Positions 1-6,741 of a stretch of DNA of 7,620 nt are shown one piece after another. Location of the stretch: the NCBI GenBank assembly GCA_028287885.1, contig JAQBOT010000100.1, positions 1 through 7,620 of the forward strand. The letters are read 5' to 3'. How positions within the stretch are numbered: position 1 is the stretch's first letter; the number at the start of each line of letters is the position of its first letter. Position numbers and translations under genes: made by a program. The notes beneath the pieces were generated by a model, which ran no database searches, was not told where the DNA came from, and saw only the letters and a list, made by a program, of their open reading frames with translations. This DNA is from Pedobacter sp. Its GTDB lineage: Bacteria > Bacteroidota > Bacteroidia > Sphingobacteriales > Sphingobacteriaceae.

Positions 1-1
1 G

Positions 2-838
2 CCGATCGGGTATCATGAGAACAATAAAGAACAGCAAGAGAAATATCACTATGTGAAATTAATACCGGCTGGGGGGAACGTGATTGCTTTGAAGCTGCCC
101 TACTTACGTCGTTCCTACCAGACCAAGCGGGAAGTAACCACCATACTTTCGGAAACTGTGCCGAACACATTCATCCTTGCGGCAACTTCGATGGTCTTTG
201 CAACCTTAATTGGGGTGTTTCTAGGCGTATTGTCTGCTGTGCATAAAGGTACCTGGATCGATAATGCGGCAAATGCCTTTGCAATACTGGGAATCTCTGC
301 ACCTTCCTTTTTCGCGGGCATTATTATCGCCTGGCTCTTTGGCTTTGTTTGGAGTGATTATACCGGCTTAAATATGTCTGGAAGTCTGTACAGTTATGAT
401 CCTTTTAAAGGGGAAATTATGACATGGAAAAATCTTTGGCTCCCTATGGTAACATTAGGCTTGCGGCCTTTAGCGATCATTGTCCAGTTAACCCGCAGTG
501 CTATGCTGGATGTGCTTTCCCAGGATTACATCCGTACTGCACGGGCTAAAGGTTTGGGACGCAATGCCATCATATACAAGCATGCGCTAAAGAACGCCTT
601 AAATCCGGTGATAACGGCCATTTCAGGCTGGTTTGCATCTTTACTTGCAGGCTCTTTCTTTGTTGAGTACATATTTGGGTACAATGGCTTGGGGCGAGCA
701 ACAGTTTTTGCTTTAGAAATGTCGGACTTCCCGGTGGTAATGGGCTCTATTTTGTTTATAGCGTTCGTGTTTGTTGTAATTAATATATTGGTAGATGTTT
801 TATATGCCTTTGTGGATCCAAGGGTTAAACTTTCATAG
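2..838 (+). CDS. DppB/OppB-type ABC transporter permease, 5' end cut by window
   Basis: Inner-membrane permease subunit of a peptide/nickel-class ABC importer, here the C-terminal 278 residues. The frame is open to the left edge, so the GTG at 53 and later ATGs are internal and the true start lies outside. Visible residues about 54-82, 91-117, 146-166, 203-224 and 245-268 are hydrophobic membrane spans. The permease signature loop that contacts the ATPase is at residues 175-202 (DYIRTARAKGLGR, then HALKNALNPV), followed by the family-typical FVEYIFGYNGLGR. The protein ends in the usual DPRVKLS tail. A polar stretch at visible residues 5-30 (HENNKEQQEKYHY) precedes the conserved RRSYQTKREV segment and probably belongs to an enlarged periplasmic loop. 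No partner permease or ATPase gene follows; aroK does. The substrate cannot be told from this subunit. Confidence 0.9.
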   Translation, partial: PIGYHENNKEQQEKYHYVKLIPAGGNVIALKLPYLRRSYQTKREVTTILSETVPNTFILAATSMVFATLIGVFLGVLSAVHKGTWIDNAANAFAILGISAPSFFAGIIIAWLFGFVWSDYTGLNMSGSLYSYDPFKGEIMTWKNLWLPMVTLGLRPLAIIVQLTRSAMLDVLSQDYIRTARAKGLGRNAIIYKHALKNALNPVITAISGWFASLLAGSFFVEYIFGYNGLGRATVFALEMSDFPVVMGSILFIAFVFVVINILVDVLYAFVDPRVKLS

Positions 839-840
839 CA

Positions 841-1350
841 ATGAGAATATTTTTAGTTGGATTTATGGGTTCGGGGAAAACGACTTTCGGCAAGAAGTTA
901 GCTTCTAGTCTGAATTATCCGCTTTTTGATCTTGACCAGGAGATAGAGGCAATAGTAAACCAATCTGTCCCGGAATACTTTGCAGCGCATGGAGAAGAAT
1001 CCTTCAGGATGCTTGAAAAACAAACCCTGCAGGAGGGTAAATATCCAGAAGACTGTGTTATTTCCTGTGGAGGTGGCAGCCCATGCTACTTTGATAATAT
1101 GGACTGGATGAATTTAAACGGGGTAACTGTTTACCTGGAAATGGCGCCCTTGGCACTCGCCAGCCGCTTGGAGAAAAAAAAGTATAAGAGGCCCTTAATT
1201 AAAGACCTGGATGAAGCGGGTTTGCTGCAATTTATAGAAACAAAACTGGCAGAAAGACTGCCTTTTTATTCTAAAGCCAAGTTGACTATTGGTGGTATAG
1301 ACATCAACACGGAACTGGTTAAAGACCAAATTCTTAATTCAGGATCCTAG
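841..1350 (+). CDS. aroK: Shikimate kinase
   Basis: Cytoplasmic enzyme that phosphorylates shikimate with ATP to shikimate 3-phosphate, the fifth step of the chorismate (aromatic amino acid) pathway. The 169-residue length is normal. The Walker A loop is GFMGSGKT at residues 7-14. The shikimate-binding DLD is at 30-32, FR at 55-56 and the GGG loop at 77-79. The lid arginine is in KRPLI (R117), and R139 in ERLPFYS matches the conserved C-terminal arginine. The ATG is 2 bases after the permease stop and no Shine-Dalgarno sequence is visible, so translation is probably coupled to the upstream gene. The stop codon lies in the first copy of a 20-bp tandem duplication. The related aroL-type isozyme has the same activity, so the symbol is by family. 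Confidence 0.95.
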   Translation: MRIFLVGFMGSGKTTFGKKLASSLNYPLFDLDQEIEAIVNQSVPEYFAAHGEESFRMLEKQTLQEGKYPEDCVISCGGGSPCYFDNMDWMNLNGVTVYLEMAPLALASRLEKKKYKRPLIKDLDEAGLLQFIETKLAERLPFYSKAKLTIGGIDINTELVKDQILNSGS

Positions 1351-1380
1351 ATCTTAATATAGAATCCTAGATCTTTATCC
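1341..1380. repeat. 20-bp tandem duplication at the aroK/truA convergent junction
   Basis: Bases 1341-1360 and 1361-1380 match at 16 of 20 positions, with a perfect 12-bp core (ATCCTAGATCTT) at 1344-1355 and 1364-1375. Each copy holds CTAG, which reads as TAG on both strands. The first copy gives aroK its stop (1348-1350, +) and the second gives truA its stop (1367-1369, -). The first unit can fold as a small hairpin (AGGATC/GATCTT around CTA, one G-U pair in RNA). There is no T-tract on either strand, so this is not a convincing terminator. Confidence 0.85.
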
Positions 1381-2176
1381 AATTGCTTAGATTTTGACTT
1401 TCATGAATAGCAGAGAAATCTTCGCGAGGGGGAAGGTTTAGATATGGGTAACTTACTTTCGATAAATATAAACCTTGTGGGTGTGCCGGAGTGATCAACT
1501 CTGGTGTTTCTTTGGCAATTAGATAATGTTCAAAGCCATCTACACTAAGTACGCCTTTTCCGATCTTGAGCAGCTGTCCCATGATTATCCGAATCATCTT
1601 ACTTAAGAACCGGTTAGAAGAGATTTGAAAGCGAATCTTGTCGCCTTTAGCGTCACTAAAAAGGTCTGCAGACATCACATTACATATGGTGTGTTCATAC
1701 TTGTCTGGACCTGTGCAAAAGCATCGGTAATCGTTATAATTAGGCAGCAACATTACCGCACGTTTCATTTCATCCAAACGAAGCCCATCAAGTAGATAAT
1801 AGGAGCTAAGGCCGTTTAAGAAAGGGTTCTTGTAGGTGTGCAGAAAGTAATCGTAGGAGCGCTTAACTGCGTCAAACCTGGCATGTTGCATGCCATCCAT
1901 CGGGATGATGTCAAATACAGCAATACTAGCGGGCAAGAGCTTGTTTAGTCGAAAGAGCAAGTCAAAATCCCAATCTTGGTCAATGTCCATGTGAAAGAAA
2001 AATTGACTTGCATGCACGTGAGCATCGGTTCTACCACAACCATTGATAAACACGGGAGTCTTGAAGATTTGGCTTAAAGCCTTTTCTATGACTCCCTGAA
2101 CGTTCAGTACACCCGGTTGCTTTTGCCAGCCATTGAAATGTAAGCCGTTGTATGCTATATGAACAAAATACCTCAA
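1367..2176 (-). CDS. truA: TruA-family tRNA pseudouridine synthase
   Basis: Cytoplasmic enzyme expected to convert uridines 38-40 of the tRNA anticodon arm to pseudouridine. The 269 residues fit the family. The N-terminal YNGLHFNGWQKQP (9-21) and the catalytic-loop motif GCGRTDAHVHASQ (46-58, nucleophile D51) are clear. FDAVKRSYDYFL (101-112) carries the conserved Arg/Tyr, and NRFLSKMIRIIMG (188-200) is the late family motif. Position 53 is His where canonical TruA has Gly, so this may be a diverged paralogue rather than the main TruA. The start is TTG at 2174-2176: it places MRYFVHIAYNG at the usual family N terminus, the next in-frame ATG is 62 codons in and would remove the catalytic loop, and an in-frame stop lies two codons upstream. 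AAAAGG on the - strand a few bases before the TTG may act as a ribosome binding site. Confidence 0.9.
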   Translation of the reverse strand: MRYFVHIAYNGLHFNGWQKQPGVLNVQGVIEKALSQIFKTPVFINGCGRTDAHVHASQFFFHMDIDQDWDFDLLFRLNKLLPASIAVFDIIPMDGMQHARFDAVKRSYDYFLHTYKNPFLNGLSSYYLLDGLRLDEMKRAVMLLPNYNDYRCFCTGPDKYEHTICNVMSADLFSDAKGDKIRFQISSNRFLSKMIRIIMGQLLKIGKGVLSVDGFEHYLIAKETPELITPAHPQGLYLSKVSYPYLNLPPREDFSAIHESQNLSNWIKI

Positions 2177-2179
2177 TGT

Positions 2180-4141
2180 TTACCTTTTCCCCGCTCTCTT
2201 GTTTAGTTCGTCAACTGGCATGCTGATTAAACGTCCAACCTTTTCTTTTCCTTTATAAGTTACTACTTTTAATGTGTTTGCATCTTTAGGTACACTTAAC
2301 TTTTCCGTGTATTTAGGATAAAAGCGATCTGGTTCTGAGTTGTCAAAACTGTAGTAAATGTCTAGGCCAGGTGCTTCTGTACTCAGGTCGACAACCACAG
2401 AGCGATCTGCCGCACGGGCAACTTTAAAGATCGGGTCGTATACACTAGGAGAATACTTTGTTTCTGCAAGATCTAAGCGTTTGAAGTGCTGTTCGACCTT
2501 CGGAAGGAAAGTTGCCCAATTCTTCTTAGCGTTAGGGGACCAAACAGATTCTGCGATGGCCATACCTCTCGGCCAGGTCATATATTCTGCCTGACGAATG
2601 GTGTAAACCTGTTCGCTCCATAAGTTGGCTTGGCCACCAATTATATATTTAGGATCTACGCCTGCTGGAACCGGGTCAAATTCATACGTTTTACTTAAGC
2701 GCAACGACGCATAAACCTTTGGTTCTGTAATGGCGTCACTTTGCATATAATCCAGGTAAGCAAAGGTTGTCGGCGACATAACGACTTCGTGACCTTTCTT
2801 TGCAGCATCAATTCCGTATTTCATGCCTCTCCAGCTCATTACTGTGGTATTGGCCGGCAGTTCGTTCTCCAGGATTTCATCCCATCCTATGAACTTTTTA
2901 CCTTTAGATTCTACAATGGTTTTTACACGCTTTTCAAAATATCCTTGTACCTGCTCAATGTTTTTTAGGCCTTCACGCTGCATCAATGCTTTAACAGCAC
3001 TGTTATTTTGCCAATAGTTGATTGGTGCTTCGTCTCCACCCATGTGAATGTATTCGAAGGGAAATAAGGCTGCTATTTGCGTAAGAACGGTATCCAGGAA
3101 TACATAGGCTTTTTCATTAGCCGGGCAAAGCGTATTGTCTACCAATGCAATCGGGGGCGCACCTTTAGACCAATCCATAATTTTCTCTCCGGAGCGCACT
3201 TTATAGGTTTCTGCGCCAGGTGTGCAAGATAATTCTGGGTAGGATACGATTGCCGCTAGGCTATGTCCGGGTACATCTATTTCTGGTAATATGTTCACAA
3301 ATCTGTCCTTTGCATATTGGACGATCTCTTTGATGTCATTCTGGGTATAGAAGCCACCGTACGTGCGGGGTTCATCAGCAGTAGGCGGGATGAAATCGCC
3401 GAATGTTCCTACTTTCTTCACGTTCCATGCACCTACTTCAGTTAACCTTGGTAAGCCTTTTATCTCCACTCTCCAACCTTCATCGTCTGTAAGGTGCAGG
3501 TGCAGCAAATTGAACTTGTATTTAGCCATTGCATCAATGTACAGCTTAACCTCATCTTTAGTAAAGAAGTGGCGTGCAACGTCGAACATCAGTCCTCGCC
3601 AGCCCAGCTTTGGATAATCCGTGATGTCAACACAGGGTACTGCCCATCTTTTGCCGCTTACCAGCTCTTTAGATTCGATTTCTTTAGGAAACAGTTGAAA
3701 TAAGGTCTGCACGCCATAGAATAATCCGGCACTTTGATTTGCTTTTATCGTGATTGATTTGGGTAAAACGGTAAGTTGATAACCCTCTTTCCCTAAACTT
3801 GGATTAGCCTGTTGATTAATGATAAGTTTGATTGTAGGCGTCAAGGAGCTTGTATAAGGCGTAATGAAACTACCAGTAGGAATAGATAGATGCAGCTGCA
3901 AATAATCAACAACCAATTTTGTTTCGGGTGTCTTTTCTGCTTGGATGCTTACGTTACGTGGTAAAATGAAAGAACCAGTATGTTTTATGAGCGAAACTGG
4001 CTCAGGGATGATCGCGATTGGAGCCGTCGGTACGGCAATTCCAGTTTCTTCTTCAAAGGATGTATTCTCTACACTTACGTCCTGACTGTAAACCTGATGG
4101 GAAATGCAGATTAGGGCTAAGAGTTGCAGTAGTTTTTTCAT
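2180..4141 (-). CDS. Secreted GH20 beta-N-acetylhexosaminidase
   Basis: Glycoside hydrolase family 20 exo-enzyme that removes terminal beta-linked GlcNAc or GalNAc by substrate-assisted catalysis through the N-acetyl group. Residues 1-19 form a signal peptide (MKKLLQLLALICIS, probable cut near VYS/QD) without a lipobox, so export to the periplasm or beyond is expected. Residues about 43-173 are the GH20b N-terminal domain. The catalytic barrel runs from about 175 to 535, with the substrate-binding arginine in GWRGLMFDVARHF (R182), HLHLTDDEGW (214-223) and the catalytic pair D370-E371 in HMGGDE. Pocket tryptophans occur in IGWDE, MSWRG and ANLWSE. Residues about 575-645 (IYYSFDNSEP) resemble the small chitobiase C-terminal domain. 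The gene sits 53 bases after dacB and 3 bases before truA. Natural substrate is unknown: chitin oligomers, glycans or wall fragments are all possible. Confidence 0.95.
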   Translation of the reverse strand: MKKLLQLLALICISHQVYSQDVSVENTSFEEETGIAVPTAPIAIIPEPVSLIKHTGSFILPRNVSIQAEKTPETKLVVDYLQLHLSIPTGSFITPYTSSLTPTIKLIINQQANPSLGKEGYQLTVLPKSITIKANQSAGLFYGVQTLFQLFPKEIESKELVSGKRWAVPCVDITDYPKLGWRGLMFDVARHFFTKDEVKLYIDAMAKYKFNLLHLHLTDDEGWRVEIKGLPRLTEVGAWNVKKVGTFGDFIPPTADEPRTYGGFYTQNDIKEIVQYAKDRFVNILPEIDVPGHSLAAIVSYPELSCTPGAETYKVRSGEKIMDWSKGAPPIALVDNTLCPANEKAYVFLDTVLTQIAALFPFEYIHMGGDEAPINYWQNNSAVKALMQREGLKNIEQVQGYFEKRVKTIVESKGKKFIGWDEILENELPANTTVMSWRGMKYGIDAAKKGHEVVMSPTTFAYLDYMQSDAITEPKVYASLRLSKTYEFDPVPAGVDPKYIIGGQANLWSEQVYTIRQAEYMTWPRGMAIAESVWSPNAKKNWATFLPKVEQHFKRLDLAETKYSPSVYDPIFKVARAADRSVVVDLSTEAPGLDIYYSFDNSEPDRFYPKYTEKLSVPKDANTLKVVTYKGKEKVGRLISMPVDELNKRAGKR

Positions 4142-4194
4142 TTTTAATGTCGTTTTAAGCTAAGATGATTGCAATTTATTAAAATATACGTGAC

Positions 4195-5598
4195 TTACTT
4201 CAAGGCATCGAGCACCCGCAAGAGCTTTTTTGAAATACCGGTGCCTGAATAGTTATTTATGTTGATGACTATGACGTAATTCTTGCCCCTACTTGCCTTG
4301 TAGTACCCAGCATAAGACGAAACGTCGTTTATACTGCCACTTTTTAGCTGCATCCCATTGTGTTCTGGAAAGGAATTGATGTAATCGGAATACCAGCTTT
4401 CTTTTTGGGCGAGAAATAGTACCGTCGCCATTGCAAGTGGTGTGACGCGCGTGCCTGGGGAGAGCCCACTACCATCAATGATATTCATAGCTTTTTTATC
4501 CAGACCCTTAGAAGCCCAATAGTTTAGTTCTTCCTTTACGCCATTTTCAGTAGAAGCCTCTTTACCAGCTTTCCAGGCTATCGTTCTGATCAGGTGTTCG
4601 CCATAAAGGTTTATGCTTTTCTTGTTGAACCAATAGATGATTTGGCTTAAAGTAGGGGAGTTGATTGTTGAGATTGTTTTGGTGATCTTCGGAGCTGGCT
4701 GGTCTGCTGCGCTTAATCTTCTTGTTGTTGTGGGCGGTATGCTGGTGGTTATTCCCAAACGTTTTAATGTGTCTTGCAGTCGATATGCAACATCAAAGGC
4801 GGGATCAGGCAAAGCTAGGGAAATCCCAGGTTTGTCTATACCTACTGCCCAGCTGCCTCTAAGGTACGCGGTTTCTGCTAATGGCGGGAAAAACGCATAA
4901 GCCTTGTCGCCACTGCCTGGAGCGCCAGGCTTTAATTCGTTTATGATTTTGACATATGGGGTTGAGGGTTGCGTTCTCAAAATAGACACGCCTGTGTTAC
5001 TTACTTTCAAGTGTACATCAAATTGATTTTCTCGCCAGGTTAATGCGCTGGATGAAGCCCCATAGTAATTACCAATATCCTGCCAGATCCATCCGACAGG
5101 AACAGATTGTGTGCCCCAAGCGCTGTCTTCTCCAATTACTGCACCGTCGATTCTATTAATTCCAGCTTCTTTAATGGCCTTAACCCACTGGTTTAATACC
5201 TCGCTTTCTTTCGTTTGTTCATACCGCCAGGAGGCAAGGGTAGGGTCACCTCCGCCAACAAGAACCAAGTCGCCCTTCAAGGTGCCTTCTGCAGAGATTG
5301 TGCCAGTGTACGCCAAAGTTGTCTCGTATCGGAAGTCTTTACCCAACAGGCTGAAAGCAGTGGCGGCTGTGATTGTCTTTAATGTTGACGCTGTTGCCAT
5401 ACCCAGGTTCTCATTTCTACCAAAAATGATTTTACCGGTATTTGCGTCTAGGACGACCAAAGCTGTAGTCGCATATTGTGCCTGGGAATCGGCCTTTAGG
5501 ATATTGTAGGCCTGCTCTAGCCTCTGAGTGGTTGTGGATTGGGCAAATACAATGCCTTTTAAGAATACAAGAAATAGGAGGATGGAGTTTTTTAACAT
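4195..5598 (-). CDS. dacB: D-alanyl-D-alanine carboxypeptidase/endopeptidase (PBP4, S13 family)
   Basis: Periplasmic penicillin-binding protein that removes terminal D-Ala from peptidoglycan stem peptides or cuts cross-links. With the start chosen here (467 residues) it has a signal peptide MLKNSILLFLVFLKGIVFAQ (cut near FAQ/S), the active-site STLK at 71-74, the PBP4-typical GGGDPTL at 115-121, SIN at 328-330 (SxN motif), DGSGLS at 375-380 and KSG at 419-421 (KTG-box equivalent). All three penicillin-binding motifs are present. An in-frame ATG at 5637 would add 13 residues (MYLISTSHFSFDA) before the signal peptide. It lies at the tip of a strong hairpin and would bury the signal sequence, so the ATG at 5596-5598 is preferred. 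The gene is probably co-transcribed with the hexosaminidase gene downstream. Confidence 0.92.
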   Translation of the reverse strand: MLKNSILLFLVFLKGIVFAQSTTTQRLEQAYNILKADSQAQYATTALVVLDANTGKIIFGRNENLGMATASTLKTITAATAFSLLGKDFRYETTLAYTGTISAEGTLKGDLVLVGGGDPTLASWRYEQTKESEVLNQWVKAIKEAGINRIDGAVIGEDSAWGTQSVPVGWIWQDIGNYYGASSSALTWRENQFDVHLKVSNTGVSILRTQPSTPYVKIINELKPGAPGSGDKAYAFFPPLAETAYLRGSWAVGIDKPGISLALPDPAFDVAYRLQDTLKRLGITTSIPPTTTRRLSAADQPAPKITKTISTINSPTLSQIIYWFNKKSINLYGEHLIRTIAWKAGKEASTENGVKEELNYWASKGLDKKAMNIIDGSGLSPGTRVTPLAMATVLFLAQKESWYSDYINSFPEHNGMQLKSGSINDVSSYAGYYKASRGKNYVIVININNYSGTGISKKLLRVLDALK

Positions 5599-5603
5599 GG
5601 CAT

Positions 5604-5656
5604 CAAATGAAAAGTGTGATGTTGAAATCAAATACATTTCAACATCACACCTCCTT
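5604..5656 (-). terminator. Probable intrinsic terminator of asd, upstream of dacB
   Basis: Bases 5614-5628 and 5636-5650 are perfect 15-bp inverted arms with a 7-base loop. Read on the - strand, the stem follows AAGGAGG and is followed by TTTTCATTTG, a moderate T-run. It lies 20 bases beyond the asd stop, the right place for an asd terminator. The stem is only about one third G+C and the T-run is broken, so termination may be partial. Because it directly precedes dacB it could instead be a leader structure controlling that gene. Confidence 0.65.
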
Positions 5657-5670
5657 ATACAGTTGCTGGA

Positions 5671-6663
5671 TTAGATCAGCTCTTCATTAATTAACAATTC
5701 AGCAATTTGTACCGCGTTCGTAGCTGCACCTTTACGAAGATTGTCGGCAACGATCCACATGTTTAACGTGTTCGGATTTGATTCATCTCTTCTAATCCGG
5801 CCAACAAATACCTCATCTCTTTCGTGAGCGTCCTTCGGCATTGGATACTTTAAGTTCGCAATGTCGTCAACAACTTTGATTCCTTTTGATTTAGCAAGAA
5901 TGCTCCGTACTTCTGAAATGTCGAAATCTCTTTCGAACTCAACATTTACGGACTCTGAGTGCCCACCCACTACTGGAATACGCACCGTAGTTGCTGTGAT
6001 TCTGATCGTATGATCTCCTAGAATTTTCTGGGTCTCTTTGATCATCTTCATCTCCTCCTTGGTGTATCCATTATCCTGGAATACGTCAATTTGCGGTATT
6101 ACGTTAAGATCAATAGGATATGCATATGCCATTGGCCCGTCCATAATCCCTTTACGTTCATTCATCATTTGCGTTACTGCTTTCACACCGGTTCCAGTAA
6201 CTGACTGGTACGTTGAAACAACAATACGCTTGATCTTATATTTTGTATGTAATGGCTTTAAAGCAACAACCATTTGAATCGTAGAACAATTTGGATTAGC
6301 AATTATCCTATCGTCAATACACAGATCATGTGAATTTACCTCAGGTACAATAAGCTTTTTCGAGGGATCCATACGCCAGGCAGATGAATTGTCAATTACA
6401 ACGGTCCCTGCTTCTGCAAATCTAGGTGCATGTTTCAAAGATGTTTCTCCTCCAGCGGAAAAAAGTGCGATATCCGGTTTCATAGCAATTGCAGTATCGA
6501 TATTTACTACAGCATACTTCTTACCCTTAAAAGTAATTTCCTTACCAACACTTTTTTCAGATGCTACCGGGATTAATTCAGTTAATGGAAAATTACGCTC
6601 TTCTAATACTTTCAACATAACAGTGCCCACCAAACCTGTGGCACCTACAACTGCGACTTTCAT
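5671..6663 (-). CDS. asd: Aspartate-semialdehyde dehydrogenase
   Basis: Cytoplasmic NADP-dependent enzyme that reduces L-aspartyl-4-phosphate to L-aspartate 4-semialdehyde, the branch point to diaminopimelate/lysine, threonine and methionine. The 330-residue length is normal. GATGLVG at residues 7-13 is the nucleotide-binding loop, SSAWRMD (93-99) contributes to substrate binding, and NPNCST (123-128) holds the catalytic cysteine C126. YQSVTGTG (152-159) follows, the catalytic histidine is H235 in RIPVVGGHSE, and KGAATNAVQIAE (311-322) is the conserved C-terminal helix. The ATG is preceded by an A-rich leader (CTGAATAA) without a Shine-Dalgarno site, as usual in Bacteroidota. No odd features are seen in the protein. 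An inverted-repeat region lies upstream and a probable terminator downstream, so asd may be its own transcription unit. Confidence 0.96.
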   Translation of the reverse strand: MKVAVVGATGLVGTVMLKVLEERNFPLTELIPVASEKSVGKEITFKGKKYAVVNIDTAIAMKPDIALFSAGGETSLKHAPRFAEAGTVVIDNSSAWRMDPSKKLIVPEVNSHDLCIDDRIIANPNCSTIQMVVALKPLHTKYKIKRIVVSTYQSVTGTGVKAVTQMMNERKGIMDGPMAYAYPIDLNVIPQIDVFQDNGYTKEEMKMIKETQKILGDHTIRITATTVRIPVVGGHSESVNVEFERDFDISEVRSILAKSKGIKVVDDIANLKYPMPKDAHERDEVFVGRIRRDESNPNTLNMWIVADNLRKGAATNAVQIAELLINEELI

Positions 6664-6684
6664 TTATTCAGATATGTTATTGTT

Positions 6685-6717
6685 ATTCACGGAATTGTGA
6701 ATCACTTTAATTCACAA
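6685..6717 (-). promoter_or_regulatory. Overlapping inverted repeats in the asd leader, role unknown
   Basis: ATTCAC (6685-6690), GTGAAT (6697-6702) and ATTCAC (6710-6715) form three alternating arms in which the middle one can pair with either neighbour. The better pair is TTGTGAAT (6695-6702) with ATTCACAA (6710-6717), 8 bp around a 7-base loop. A CATATTTG on the - strand (about 6715-6722) overlaps one edge and is one base off the Bacteroidota -7 box TAnnTTTG, but no good -33 TTTG is seen at the right distance. Operator, leader hairpin or chance are all possible. No T-run follows, so a terminator for the upstream gene is unlikely. Confidence 0.35.
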
Positions 6718-6741
6718 ATATGGGGAAAACTTTAATAAATA

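Noticed and set aside
53..838. Permease gene starting at the GTG at 53
   Set aside because: The frame stays open to the left edge and this start would drop the first membrane span and part of the periplasmic loop that the family has, so the gene is cut by the window.
1341..1380. Bidirectional terminator for aroK and truA
   Set aside because: The possible stems are only about 6 bp and no T-run follows on either strand. The tandem duplication explains the pattern better.
4142..4194. Promoter or terminator between dacB and the hexosaminidase gene
   Set aside because: TATATTTT on the - strand is near the Bacteroidota -7 box, but the final G is missing and no -33 TTTG is at a suitable distance. 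The TTTTAA/TTAAAA arms are too short and far apart for a terminator.
5111..5509. 132-codon open frame on the + strand opposite dacB
   Set aside because: It lies wholly antisense to a gene with clear catalytic motifs, shows no recognisable domain, and has no credible start context.
6389..6700. 103-codon open frame on the + strand opposite the asd N terminus
   Set aside because: It is antisense to well-conserved asd sequence and its residues show no family resemblance.
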